The notes: generated by a model from the sequence alone, not told the origin. DNA of 64,000 bases from Faecalicatena_A orotica (GCF_040545875.1 NZ_JBEPMR010000006.1), one strand, 5' to 3'; shown: positions 32,606 through 41,597, counted from the stretch's first letter. Program-made: numbers and translations.

Positions 32606-33787
32606 ATGTATATAAAAGGTGTGAATTTAGGAAACTGGCTTGTACTGGAAAAGTGGATGAATCCGGCTTTGTTCGAAGGGACGACGGCAGAAGATGAATA
32701 TTACCTTCCCAGGCAGCTCACAAAAGAAGTCTATGAGGCCCGGATCAGGGTACACCGCAGTGAATATATTACGGAACGGGATTTTGCCATTATCAAGTCT
32801 TACGGAATGAATGCAGTGCGTATTCCGGTCCCTTACTTTATCTTTGGTGACTGCAAACCGTTTATCGGCTGCATTGAGGAACTGGATAAGGCATTTGGCT
32901 GGGCGGATAAGTACGGGTTGAAAGTGCTGATTGACCTGCATACAGTGCCCGGCAGCCAGAATGGTTTTGACAACGGCGGCCTTTCCGGGGTGTGTAAATG
33001 GGCACAGCAGGAAGAAAGTGTGGAGTTTACCCTGAACCTTCTGGAAAGATTGTCTGAGCGGTATGCTGACAGGGAAAGCCTCTGGGGAATCGAGATTGTG
33101 AACGAGCCGCTGACCGCAGCGGTATGGGACACGTTTCAGGTTGAAGAGCGTTATCCTGCCGTAGATGCAGAAATGGCAGCAGGCAGTGCGCCGGTATCGT
33201 TTGAGTTCCTGAAAAAATTTTATATAGAGGCCTACCGCAGAATGCGTCGATATCTGCCGGAGGATAAGGTGATTGTATTTCATGACGGCTTTGATATTTA
33301 TGCATGGAAAGACTTCATGAGGGAAGAAGAGTTCAAAAATGTCGTGCTGGATACACACCAGTATCTGATGATGGCAGAGAGTGATGGATGTCCTCAGAAT
33401 AAAGATGCCTATGTGGAATATATCAAAGAACATTATGAAAAGGCAGTGGATGAGATGCAGCAGTATTTTCCGGTTATATGCGGAGAATGGTGTCTCTTTA
33501 ACTCACAGGCATGCGGATGTGATACAAAGGGCGGCCAGTCTGTTTTAAACGGTATCGAAGGGGCAGGAGAAGAGACCTATAGTGAGGAAGAAAAGAAAGA
33601 GATTTACCGGGCAGTGGCAGAGGCACAGCTTCAGGCATGGAGAAAAGGCAGCGGTTATTTTTACTGGAATTATAAGCTGCTTCTGGATACAGTCAATGAA
33701 ACAGGATGGATCGGCTGGGATGCGTGGGATTTTGGAAAGTGCGCTGCACATGGCTGGTTTCAGGATGAAAAGGAGGGCGAATTATGA
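32606..33787 (+). CDS. Glycoside hydrolase family 5, exo-glucanase-like
   Basis: A (beta/alpha)8 glycosidase of about 393 residues. The opening IKGVNLGNWLVLEKWM is typical of the exo-beta-1,3-glucanase-like GH5 branch; the acid/base is Glu167 in IVNEPL and the nucleophile Glu294 in VICGEWC. His and Tyr of the subsite appear in LDTHQYL. No signal peptide, so cytoplasmic. GAGG lies 9 bases before the ATG at 32606; a TTG at 32597 is the longer option. The stop overlaps the GH43 start (ATGA), so they work on the same import. Specificity may be another beta-glycoside. Confidence 0.85.
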   Translation: MYIKGVNLGNWLVLEKWMNPALFEGTTAEDEYYLPRQLTKEVYEARIRVHRSEYITERDFAIIKSYGMNAVRIPVPYFIFGDCKPFIGCIEELDKAFGWADKYGLKVLIDLHTVPGSQNGFDNGGLSGVCKWAQQEESVEFTLNLLERLSERYADRESLWGIEIVNEPLTAAVWDTFQVEERYPAVDAEMAAGSAPVSFEFLKKFYIEAYRRMRRYLPEDKVIVFHDGFDIYAWKDFMREEEFKNVVLDTHQYLMMAESDGCPQNKDAYVEYIKEHYEKAVDEMQQYFPVICGEWCLFNSQACGCDTKGGQSVLNGIEGAGEETYSEEEKKEIYRAVAEAQLQAWRKGSGYFYWNYKLLLDTVNETGWIGWDAWDFGKCAAHGWFQDEKEGEL

Positions 33788-35424
33788 TACAGAACCCAAT
33801 CTTGCCGGGATTTAACCCGGACCCGTGTATTTGCAGGAAAGGGGAAGACTATTATCTGGCGGTTTCTACATTTGAATGGTTTCCGGGAATCCCGGTTTAC
33901 CATTCCCGCGATTTGAAGAACTGGGAGCTCTACACACACGTTTTGACAGATGATGTGCAGGTTGACCTGAAGAAACTTCCATCAGCGAAAGGAATCTGGG
34001 CGCCGTGCCTGACATACTGTGAGCAGGAAGATCTGTTCTATGTTGTGTATGGTGTGATGAATTCTATGAATGCAAGGTATTTTGATGTAGACAATTTTGT
34101 GGTGACGGCAAAGGATATCAAGGGGCCGTGGAGTGAACCTGTTTATCTGCATTCGTCAGGATTCGATGCGTCCATGTTCCACGATGATGACGGCAGGAAA
34201 TGGGTCGTGTCACTGGAGTGGGAAACGCGCGAAGGCTATGAGAAACCGGGGGCAATCTGTATGGTGGAATATTCTCCTAAACAGAAGAGCATCCTCGGCT
34301 ATCCGAAGAGAATCTGGAGCGGCGGAACGGACAGGGGGTGCATTGAGGCACCACACCTGACAAAACGAGGCAGATATTATTACATCATGTGTGCTGAAGG
34401 AGGAACGGGATACAATCATTGTGTCACAACGGGTAGGGCCAAACAGGTCTGGGGACCATATGAAAAAGATCCGAAAAATCCGATCGTGACATCGGTTCCC
34501 GGGGAATCCTATGAAAGGCATGACCCGGATCATCTGAAACCGAAGTATTATAATCCGGAATCTGTCCTGCAGAAATCAGGTCATGGAAGTTATGTGGAAA
34601 CGCCAGATGGCGAGGTGTATCTTGTCCATCTCACGTCCCGGCCATTTGTACCGGAGCTGCGCTGTACTCTGGGGCGGGAAACCGCGATCCAGAAGATGAT
34701 GTGGACAGAGGATGACTGGCTTTGTATGGCGGACGGCAGCAATCTGGCGAAGCTGGAAGTGCCGGAAAGCAGCCTTCCCGAATATCCGGTGCCGCAAATC
34801 CCGGATTTCGATGATTTTGATTCAGAGGAACTCGGTATCTGGTATTATGCACCGAGGATCATGCCTCAGTCATTTGCAGATGTAAAAGTAAGGCCGGGAT
34901 ATGTAAGACTCCGGGGACAGGAGTCCAGAACGTCTCTGAATAAGGTCAGTATTCTCGCGAGAAAACTCACAAGCGTGCATGCAAGAATCACGACAAAAAT
35001 GGAGTTCGTCCCGGAAGTCCACCAGCACAGTGCCGGGCTGATCCTATATTATGACAACATGAACTACATCAATCTCAGAAAATATTATAGCGAGACACTG
35101 GGGCAGAGCGCGCTTTCCATCATTCATCTGGAAAACGGGGAGAAGACCGAGTTCCTGAATACGAGAATCCCGGTGGAGGATGTTCCCGTATACATGAGAC
35201 TCTACATCCAGGGCAGGGAATCCTGGTTTGAGTGGAGCTGTGACGGAGAAAATTATCAGAAGATCGGCCGAAAATTTGATACGACGAAATTTTCTGATGA
35301 ATACTGTAAATACGGCGAATTTACAGGGACAATGGTGGGAATAACATGCGCTGACAGGGTGCGGCACCAGCACTATGCGGATTTTGATTTTCTGGAGTAT
35401 ATAGATTTGGGCGAGGGGATTTAA
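33784..35424 (+). CDS. Glycoside hydrolase family 43, beta-xylosidase type
   Basis: The 546-residue protein has the five-bladed propeller with the general base Asp in LPGFNPDPCICRKGEDYYL, the pKa-modulating Asp in SGFDASMFHDDDG and the acid Glu in GCIEAPHL, followed by a C-terminal beta-sandwich (about 340-546, QSRTSLNKVSILARKL) of the beta-xylosidase C-terminal type. No signal peptide. The start overlaps the GH5 stop. Intracellular xylosidase or arabinofuranosidase action on imported oligosaccharides is expected. Confidence 0.9.
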   Translation: MIQNPILPGFNPDPCICRKGEDYYLAVSTFEWFPGIPVYHSRDLKNWELYTHVLTDDVQVDLKKLPSAKGIWAPCLTYCEQEDLFYVVYGVMNSMNARYFDVDNFVVTAKDIKGPWSEPVYLHSSGFDASMFHDDDGRKWVVSLEWETREGYEKPGAICMVEYSPKQKSILGYPKRIWSGGTDRGCIEAPHLTKRGRYYYIMCAEGGTGYNHCVTTGRAKQVWGPYEKDPKNPIVTSVPGESYERHDPDHLKPKYYNPESVLQKSGHGSYVETPDGEVYLVHLTSRPFVPELRCTLGRETAIQKMMWTEDDWLCMADGSNLAKLEVPESSLPEYPVPQIPDFDDFDSEELGIWYYAPRIMPQSFADVKVRPGYVRLRGQESRTSLNKVSILARKLTSVHARITTKMEFVPEVHQHSAGLILYYDNMNYINLRKYYSETLGQSALSIIHLENGEKTEFLNTRIPVEDVPVYMRLYIQGRESWFEWSCDGENYQKIGRKFDTTKFSDEYCKYGEFTGTMVGITCADRVRHQHYADFDFLEYIDLGEGI

Positions 35425-35474
35425 CTAATACAATCTTGAATAAAAGCAGAAAATACGAAAATGTCCCCATCCCC

Positions 35475-36281
35475 CTATACTCCAATGAGTCCGAGCTGCC
35501 TTAAAGCCTTCGGAATCCCTCCATGTTCCATAGTATCCGTGACATAGTCAGCCGCTTCGGCCAGTTCCCGGGAGGCATTGCCCATAGCAACCTTGGTGTG
35601 GACGACTTCGAACATCGACAGATCATTATTGCTGTCTCCGAAAGCGTAAGTATCGGCCTTATCAATTCCCAGTACACCGCAGATGACGGCGATAGCCAGA
35701 CCTTTTGAACAACCTTTTGTGATGAATTCAATCGTTTTTCCTACAAAATCGCCTTCATGGCAGATATAATCAAAGATTGGTTCCAACTCCCGGCAGGCTT
35801 TCTCCACCTGACAGCCGGGAGTTTTTTTCGCACTGATTTTACTGAAATGGAGCCGGTCCTCGTTCCCACTGATCGGAAGAAGTCTGGAACCAAGTTCCTT
35901 TGTAATCAGGTCAGCATACCAATCTACATCAGTCGTATATTCGTCCTGATCATAGTACATATAATCTGCACCCTCCAGAACAGGAACGAACCCGCATTTA
36001 CGGAGCGTGTCCACGGAAAATCTGGCATCAGAAGCGGAAAGTTCCCTGTGGAAAATACAGTTTCCCTCATATTCCATATAGGCTCCGAGATTGGTTATCA
36101 TACCCGAAAATCCCAATTCTTCCACCTCTTTCGGGATGAAAGCCCGGCTTCTTCCGGTGCATAAAAAAGCAAGATGGCCGTTTTGGGTCAGCTTTCGGAT
36201 GGCCGGCTTTATGTCGGATGGGACTCCTTTTTCGATATCTAAGATTGTTCCGTCTGCATCAAAGAAAACACATTTTCTCAT
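35475..36281 (-). CDS. HAD-superfamily phosphatase, Cof type
   Basis: About 268 residues. Motif I is VFFDADGTILD, motif II FLCTGRSR, motif III the Lys around GCSKGLAI and motif IV FGDSNNDLSMFE; a Cof-type cap domain lies between II and III. Such enzymes dephosphorylate sugar phosphates or flavin precursors. The ATG at 36281 has GAGG 8 bases upstream; the longer reading from 36311 lacks a site. It converges on the GH43 gene and is the last chromosomal gene before the integrated element. Confidence 0.9.
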   Translation of the reverse strand: MRKCVFFDADGTILDIEKGVPSDIKPAIRKLTQNGHLAFLCTGRSRAFIPKEVEELGFSGMITNLGAYMEYEGNCIFHRELSASDARFSVDTLRKCGFVPVLEGADYMYYDQDEYTTDVDWYADLITKELGSRLLPISGNEDRLHFSKISAKKTPGCQVEKACRELEPIFDYICHEGDFVGKTIEFITKGCSKGLAIAVICGVLGIDKADTYAFGDSNNDLSMFEVVHTKVAMGNASRELAEAADYVTDTMEHGGIPKALRQLGLIGV

Positions 36282-36358
36282 AAGAATATCCTCACAATTT
36301 ATAATAAGCACAATACTGAATTTATTTTTATAAGTTTAACTTATCAATGCAAAAATTC

Positions 36359-36382
36359 AAGAATGCCGTAAAATCAATACTT
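36359..36382 (+). other. Left attachment site (attL)
   Basis: A 24-bp segment with the exact core GCCGTAAAATCAA (36365-36377) followed by one mismatch and ACTT. It recurs in direct orientation at 51231-51254 with two mismatches. It lies between the HAD gene and the integrase gene, not in a tRNA. Confidence 0.75.
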
Positions 36383-36413
36383 TGACGGTGTTTTCCTGTC
36401 TGAAATTATCCGG

Positions 36414-36432
36414 TTGCCACCGATTTGCCACC
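36414..36432 (+). repeat. Integrase arm-type direct repeats, left
   Basis: TTGCCACC occurs at 36414-36421 and 36425-36432, eleven bases from start to start. The same pair at the same distance occurs at the other end (51158 and 51169). Paired direct repeats near both att sites are typical arm-binding sites of tyrosine integrases. Confidence 0.65.
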
Positions 36433-36465
36433 ATTGAACACGAAAAGGCGGTTGAACAATAAAAG

Positions 36466-36503
36466 AGGGCTGAACACGTTGAACAATATACGTTTTCAGC
36501 CCT
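36466..36503 (-). terminator. Terminator of the integrase gene
   Basis: AGGGCTGAA (36466-36474) pairs with TTCAGCCCT (36495-36503); on the minus strand the stem is followed by CTTTTATTG. It lies 11 bases past the integrase stop. Confidence 0.65.
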
Positions 36504-36513
36504 ATTCTTGCTA

Positions 36514-37755
36514 TTATGAAGTTTTTTGTGTGAGGTTTTCAAAGATACCAACAGTTTCTTCAATTTGGCTTTCGGTGTTGTGGGTGTATATGCTCATTGT
36601 AATAGTTACATTGGCATGACCTAATCTTTCCTGTACGGCTTTCAGCGTTGCACCGTTTTCAATTAACATGGTGGCGTGTGTATGCCGCAAGGAATGAAAA
36701 TTGAATTTGATACCTTCTTGTTTGGTGTACCTTGTACAATCATGTGTCATTGTATCAGCCGGGAAGAATTTCCCGGTGTCTCTAATGCACACCATATCAG
36801 CCAAAGGAAAAGAACAACCTTCTGAACGCTTATGTGGAATAAGGTGATTAACCACATCACCGTTTTTATTTATGGTTTCCTCAATATAGTTTTCAATGAA
36901 ATCTTGACCGCCCTTCATGCGGTGAATGTTCTTTTGCTTCTTTGCTTCTTTCAGTACCCTATAGAGGGTATCACCAAATTTTATAACCCGGTTAGATGAT
37001 ATTGTTTTTGGAGAATTGAAGAACCACGGTGAATCATTCTTTGCCGGGGCTTGTTCTCTAATCAAGGTTTTGTTTACCGATATAGTCCGGTTGTTAAAAT
37101 CTATATCATCCCATGTTAAAGCAAATACTTCATTAATCCTCATTCCGGTATAAAAGCCAATCATAAGCGGTATATAATGCGGTGTGCTAACATCAAAGTG
37201 TTCTGTAATCTTCTGGAAGTCTGAAACCGATAAAACATAACGAGTTTCTTTCTTTGGTGTCTCAAATTTGGGAAGTTTCACTTGAATACATGGGTTGAAC
37301 TGGATATATTGCAAAGGATTCACGGCATAAGTTAAAGCACATGATAAGGTATCACGGTACAAAGCAATAGAACCTTTGGAATATCCTTCAGCCTTTAAAT
37401 CGTTCAACCATTTTTGAACAACGGCGGCGGTTATGGATTTCAAACGGTATTTTCCCAATTCCGGCTTAATGTGATTTGCAATAATTTGACTGTATGAGCG
37501 TATGGTATTTGATTTGCAATTCACATAACAATAATTTTCCATCCAGTAATCAAGGTAATCTGATAAAGTTACTTCCGATGGGGTAAATACCAATCCGGCG
37601 TTGTTGTATTCGTTGAGTGCTTCAGTAAGTGCCGCTTCCGCTTCCTTTTTGGTAGCAAAGCCGCCCTTCTCTTTCTTTTGCCGCTTACCGTCCACTTTTC
37701 CTAGGTCAAAATAATATGACCATGTTTTGCCACGTTTTCTAGTTCCACCTTTCAT
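36514..37755 (-). CDS. int: Tyrosine recombinase / phage integrase
   Basis: About 413 residues with the Tn916/ICE-type layout: an N-terminal AP2-like arm-binding domain (KTWSYYFDLGKVDGKRQKKEKGGFATKKEAEAAL in parts), a core-binding SAM-like domain (about 60-165), and the catalytic domain with Arg in TGMRINEV, HxxR in FHSLRHTHATML and the Tyr nucleophile in ITMSIYTHNT. The ATG at 37755 (MKGGTRKRGKTW) is preferred, though its AAAGGA is 12 bases away. It acts on the flanking att sites, and should bind the TTGCCACC arm repeats with its N-terminal domain. Confidence 0.93.
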   Translation of the reverse strand: MKGGTRKRGKTWSYYFDLGKVDGKRQKKEKGGFATKKEAEAALTEALNEYNNAGLVFTPSEVTLSDYLDYWMENYCYVNCKSNTIRSYSQIIANHIKPELGKYRLKSITAAVVQKWLNDLKAEGYSKGSIALYRDTLSCALTYAVNPLQYIQFNPCIQVKLPKFETPKKETRYVLSVSDFQKITEHFDVSTPHYIPLMIGFYTGMRINEVFALTWDDIDFNNRTISVNKTLIREQAPAKNDSPWFFNSPKTISSNRVIKFGDTLYRVLKEAKKQKNIHRMKGGQDFIENYIEETINKNGDVVNHLIPHKRSEGCSFPLADMVCIRDTGKFFPADTMTHDCTRYTKQEGIKFNFHSLRHTHATMLIENGATLKAVQERLGHANVTITMSIYTHNTESQIEETVGIFENLTQKTS

Positions 37756-37911
37756 AAAAATAACACATCCTTTCAAAAAATGGTGCATTTAATAAAAGGG
37801 TATGCTATACTGTAATTGTCTTAGGGTATCGCATAGCCTTTTATTAGGTTTATGGGTTACATCTATAAAAATCCTGTTTCGGTTGCCGCCGGGACAGGTT
37901 TTTTATTGCGG

Positions 37912-38361
37912 TTATTTCTGATTCTTGATTGCTAATTTAATGTATTTTACTGTTTGTTCGTCTGTATCGGCTTCAGCTTGTTTTCTACAATCTTCCACCA
38001 AAGCAATTATATCTTGTGCGTCAAGGCGGCAAATCGTACCTTCATCAAAGGAACAGATTTGATATACACCACTTTCAGAATCGTGTTCATCTTGTGGTTC
38101 AACTGTATAACCAGCTTCATCTAACCAATCACAGGCTTTAGAAAAATTGAAATCCGTAATATCTTCATCAATCCCATATAAATTATATGGTGACGTTTCT
38201 AATTTTTCCGCAATCCTTTGAATCATTTCAAACTTGGGTTCTCTTTTGTCCAGTTCGTATTGTTGAATCGTTCCGGTTGCGATTCCCAATTTTTCAGATA
38301 ATTCTTTTTGGGTATATCCGATTTTGATTCTATAGAACTGAATATTTTTTCCTATACTCAT
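37912..38361 (-). CDS. XRE-family lysogeny repressor
   Basis: The 149-residue protein begins with an HTH_3 domain (IGYTQKELSEKLGIATGTIQQYELDKREPKFEMIQRIAEKL in parts, residues 13-52), followed by a non-peptidase C-terminal part without the LexA Ser-Lys pair, so induction by RecA-style self-cleavage is unlikely. It diverges from the early plus-strand genes over a 177-base gap filled with copies of an operator-like sequence. Derepression by a helper factor is possible. Confidence 0.85.
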   Translation of the reverse strand: MSIGKNIQFYRIKIGYTQKELSEKLGIATGTIQQYELDKREPKFEMIQRIAEKLETSPYNLYGIDEDITDFNFSKACDWLDEAGYTVEPQDEHDSESGVYQICSFDEGTICRLDAQDIIALVEDCRKQAEADTDEQTVKYIKLAIKNQK

Positions 38362-38371
38362 AATATTTCAC

Positions 38372-38486
38372 CTCAATTTTGATTGTATCATGTATTTTCA
38401 GATAGCACAATCAAAATGAATATCAAAAAACACTTGCACAATCAAAACGAGTATTATATGATTATAACACATTCAAAATGAATGTC
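38372..38486. promoter_or_regulatory. Repressor/Cro operator region, four site copies
   Basis: The perfect dyad ACATTC-AAAAT-GAATGT lies at 38469-38485. Related sites are at 38407-38424 (ACAATCAAAATGAATATC), 38438-38455 (ACAATCAAAACGAGTATT), and on the other strand near 38372-38386 (ACAATCAAAATTGAG). The first three are spaced 31 bases apart, three helical turns. This is the divergent gap between repressor and early genes. Confidence 0.7.
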
Positions 38487-38538
38487 AACAGAAATAGATG
38501 AAACGTCTACAAAAAACAAGCGAAAAGGAGAAATCATT

Positions 38539-38820
38539 ATGAAATACGGATACAGAGAGATTAGAAAAATAGGTGCTATGGAATTGAGAAATTTGTGCAT
38601 TAAAAGAAATTGGTACACTTGCGGAAACAATGAAGAATATTCACATCTACTTGGAGATTTGGCAGAAGATAAAGAAAACATCACAACAGACGATATTATA
38701 GAAATTGCACAAGATATTTACGAACACAGCAGTAAAGAAAGCATGATTGATTTTGAATTTGAAGATATATGTGCTGAAGTTGCACTTACATCATTTACAT
38801 ATTTTGAAAAAACTAAATAA
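38539..38820 (+). CDS. Small acidic early protein, 93 aa
   Basis: The ATG at 38539 is 7 bases past AAAGGAGA. The protein starts MKYGYREIRKIGAMELRNLC and ends with an acidic helical stretch (DFEFEDICAEVALTSFTYFEK). It looks helical and soluble. I do not recognise a family. As first gene after the operator region it is probably an early regulator or antirepressor-like factor of the element. Confidence 0.6.
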   Translation: MKYGYREIRKIGAMELRNLCIKRNWYTCGNNEEYSHLLGDLAEDKENITTDDIIEIAQDIYEHSSKESMIDFEFEDICAEVALTSFTYFEKTK

Positions 38821-38828
38821 CAGCCGAA

Positions 38829-38871
38829 ACACCCCCATTAAGGGGTGTCCACCGGGAATAGCCGCCCGGTG
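38829..38871 (+). other. Two tandem hairpins in early leader
   Basis: ACACCCC (38829-38835) pairs with GGGGTGT (38842-38848), and directly after it CACCGGG (38850-38856) pairs with CCCGGTG (38865-38871). No U run follows, so it is not a simple terminator; it may be an RNA processing or attenuation structure before the Cro-like gene. Confidence 0.45.
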
Positions 38872-38937
38872 CTGATGATGGCAGGCTAAAGAATGATTTT
38901 AACTATGCAAATTATGATAAAGAAAGAAGGTGTATGA

Positions 38938-39141
38938 ATGATAGTAAACAAACAGAAGTTACAAATTGCAATGGCTAACCGTTGTATGAGTTCCAATGAT
39001 TTGCAATCTAAGTCTGAATTACCACGTGGAACATACATAAATGTTGTCACTGGTAAGAGTGTTAGACCTGTAACCCTTGGGAAGATTGCCAAAGCCTTAA
39101 ATGTACCTGTTGAAGATTTGATTGAAATGGATGGTGATTAA
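38938..39141 (+). CDS. Cro-like XRE regulator, 67 aa
   Basis: A minimal Cro/C1-type helix-turn-helix protein: ANRCMSSNDLQSKSELPRGTYINVVTGKSVRPVTLGKIAKALNV in parts, ending right after the fifth helix (EDLIEMDGD). AAGGTG lies 5 bases before the ATG. It probably competes with the repressor for the operator sites. The next gene starts at the base after its stop codon. Confidence 0.8.
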   Translation: MIVNKQKLQIAMANRCMSSNDLQSKSELPRGTYINVVTGKSVRPVTLGKIAKALNVPVEDLIEMDGD

Positions 39142-39327
39142 ATGAGATACCGCATTGAATACGCTGGTGGCAAGTGCTGTAATTTCGCCAACAGTAGGAA
39201 GGATTTGATTGACTGGTTGAAGTTGCTGAAGGATGAAACAATAACTGATATTCGGAAATTGTACAAAAGCGGCGTATCTGATTCAGTCATGGAAAAGTAC
39301 AGGCAATATGTTAAACAGGATTTTTAA
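39142..39327 (+). CDS. Small hypothetical protein, 61 aa
   Basis: The ATG directly follows the Cro-like stop, so translation is coupled. The protein is basic and short (MRYRIEYAGGKCCNFANSRKDLIDWLKLL) with a strand-then-helix layout. No family is recognised; it is a plausible small partner of replication or regulation because the primase gene follows 44 bases later. Confidence 0.55.
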   Translation: MRYRIEYAGGKCCNFANSRKDLIDWLKLLKDETITDIRKLYKSGVSDSVMEKYRQYVKQDF

Positions 39328-39371
39328 GATGTACCTAAGACAAAATAAATTACAGGAAGGGGTGAGAAAAG

Positions 39372-41402
39372 ATGGAGTTAATGAAGTTTCTGAAAGAATC
39401 GGGAAATGTTCTTTTCCGGGGGTATTATCCGGGCGGCGGTAAAAGTGACAAGCTGGAAGAAGATTCTAAGGTAAGACGTGGAAAGACCGAACCGAAAGAA
39501 TTACAGGAAGCAATCGCAAAATATCCGTGGTTACTTGGTGCATTACATCAACACATAGTTTTGGTTGATTATGATAAGCCGGAAGCATTCCAATGTAGGC
39601 TGAAAATTGCTAAAGCAAAGAAGGAACATTGTGTTGTGATTGAATCAGAAAGCCGGGGCGGTCATTTCTATTGGTTCGATAGAAATTATACAGTTCAAAA
39701 GAGTAATGCCGGGAATGTCACCTTATTATCTTTAGACCATGTTGATTATAAATGTGGTTACAGAATCATAAAGGCTACAGGCGAAGTAAAAGCGGCTGAT
39801 ACATACGGTACACTTTCAAAAAATGATAAATCATTAAGAAAACTGGTGTACTGTAATGTTAAAACTGATAACACTTTAGATGAAATACCCTTTTATGATT
39901 TGCGGTTATCTGAAGATAGTAAGAAAACCTATGATTTTCTTGGAATGGGTAACGGTGACGGTAGACAGGAAACATTGTTTAATTATATGATTCCGGTAAA
40001 AAAGAACGGCTTCAGTTATGAGCAGTTCAAAGAAACCGCTGAACTGATTGAACAATTTTTATTTTCCGTACCGCTTGGGGGTGAATTTGATAACGCTATT
40101 CGGCGTGAAAAATGGGATTCAATCAATACTGCTGAATCACAGTTCCTTGGAAACGGCAATTTCCAACATAACAAGTTTGCGGCATATCTGATTGACAAGT
40201 ACCACATTAAGAAAATCAACGGTCAACTTCACGTGTTCAATAACGGCGTGTATCTTCCGGGCGAAAGTGCTATTGAAAATATCATGTTGGATGAAATAGA
40301 CAGCCTACGGAAACGCCAAAGAATGGAAGTGATAGACTATATGCGGATTCGTTGTAAAAATTATGATATGGGCGATTTTAATAAAATTGCTTTCAATAAT
40401 GGCATTTATGACGTAACTACAGATAGCCTTGAACCGTTCAACCCGGCGTATATCATCACCAATAAAATACCGTGGGATTATAACCCGGAAGCGAAATCTG
40501 ATTTGGTGGATGAAGTTCTTGATAAACTATCATGTAATGATACAAGTATCCGCTATTTGCTGGAAGAAATCGCCGGGGCTTGCCTATATCGTTCAAATAC
40601 TTTGGGCGGTGGTCAAGCGGCAATATTAAAAGGTGATAAGCATAACGGAAAGAGTACCTATATCAGCATGATAGAAAGTATGCTTGGTAATGATAATTAT
40701 TCAAGTTTGGATTTTGCCGAATTGGGGGATAGATTCAGAACGGCTAACATATTCGGAAAACTTGCAAATTTGGGTGACGATATATCAGACAAGTACAAAG
40801 ATGATGTATCACTATTCAAGAAAATAGTTACCGGGGAAACAATAACCGCCGAAGAAAAGGGGAAACCACCGTTTACATTTAAGCCATATCCCACTTTAAT
40901 ATTCAGTTCAAACAATATTCCTAAGATGAATGACCCGACCGGGGCGGCATTAAGAAGATTACTGATAGTTCCACTCAATGGGAAATTCACACCGGAAACG
41001 CCGGATTATGACCCGGCGATTCAATATAAGTTGAAGAAAAAAGAGTGCGTTGAGTATTTCATACAGCTTGCATTGGACGGATTAGCAGAAGTATTAAAGC
41101 GGAAATCATTTACCGTTCCTAATGCGGTACAGGAAGAAAAAGACGCTTACCGGATAGAAAACAATCCGTTGCTATCATTCATTGATGATTGCAAAAATGA
41201 TGCCGGGGAAATCGAAGGAATTATAAATGAACCTGTAGCAGAGGTTTACCGCCGTTATACCGTATTTTGTAGCGAAAACGGACACATGGCATTTAGTAAA
41301 AATATTTTTGCAAAGCGTGTAAATCAAGAATTGGGAACGGAAAGCAAACAAAAGAAGATTCAGAAGAAAAATGTGAAAGTGTTTGAGTTAGTCACAAAGT
41401 AG
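39372..41402 (+). CDS. PrimPol-SF3 helicase replication protein
   Basis: The 676-residue protein joins an N-terminal archaeo-eukaryotic primase-like domain (VLVDYDKPEA with the acidic pair, ESRGGHFYWF with the His, residues about 30-200), a D5N-type linker (IRCKNYDMGDFNKIAFNNGIYD in parts) and a superfamily 3 helicase with Walker A GDKHNGKST (about 421-429), Walker B near KLANLGDDI, and a PTLIFSSNNIPK sensor. Pri-rep proteins of this type recognise iterons by their C-terminal winged helix and start replication of satellites and phages. The origin overlaps its stop codon. Confidence 0.88.
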   Translation: MELMKFLKESGNVLFRGYYPGGGKSDKLEEDSKVRRGKTEPKELQEAIAKYPWLLGALHQHIVLVDYDKPEAFQCRLKIAKAKKEHCVVIESESRGGHFYWFDRNYTVQKSNAGNVTLLSLDHVDYKCGYRIIKATGEVKAADTYGTLSKNDKSLRKLVYCNVKTDNTLDEIPFYDLRLSEDSKKTYDFLGMGNGDGRQETLFNYMIPVKKNGFSYEQFKETAELIEQFLFSVPLGGEFDNAIRREKWDSINTAESQFLGNGNFQHNKFAAYLIDKYHIKKINGQLHVFNNGVYLPGESAIENIMLDEIDSLRKRQRMEVIDYMRIRCKNYDMGDFNKIAFNNGIYDVTTDSLEPFNPAYIITNKIPWDYNPEAKSDLVDEVLDKLSCNDTSIRYLLEEIAGACLYRSNTLGGGQAAILKGDKHNGKSTYISMIESMLGNDNYSSLDFAELGDRFRTANIFGKLANLGDDISDKYKDDVSLFKKIVTGETITAEEKGKPPFTFKPYPTLIFSSNNIPKMNDPTGAALRRLLIVPLNGKFTPETPDYDPAIQYKLKKKECVEYFIQLALDGLAEVLKRKSFTVPNAVQEEKDAYRIENNPLLSFIDDCKNDAGEIEGIINEPVAEVYRRYTVFCSENGHMAFSKNIFAKRVNQELGTESKQKKIQKKNVKVFELVTK

Positions 41403-41597
41403 CGGTTGGTAGCGGTTCAGTATCGGTTAAAGGTAGCGGTTGAAACCCTTATAAAATAAGGCGGTAGCGGTTGGTAGCGGTTATAGATAACTTCTTTATA
41501 TAAAAATAAATTATTCTGCTAAAAGAGAAAATTTTTATAAAAGTAAATATATATATATTTAACCGTTAACCGCTACCTAACCGCTACCCGATACCCA
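41400..41597. other. Replication origin with iterons flanking an AT-rich core
   Basis: GGTAGCGGTT occurs at 41408, 41432, 41463 and 41473, with a partial copy at 41400 and a variant near 41419. The inverted form AACCGCTACC is at 41568 and 41579 with variants at 41561 and 41590. Between the groups lie about 78 bases (41483-41560) almost free of G and C. Two opposed sets of iterons around an AT-rich stretch next to a primase-helicase gene is the arrangement known from staphylococcal pathogenicity island origins. Confidence 0.8.

Noticed and set aside
36359..36382. Integration into a tRNA gene
   Set aside because: Neither att site is part of a cloverleaf-forming sequence; both lie in ordinary AT-rich intergenic DNA.
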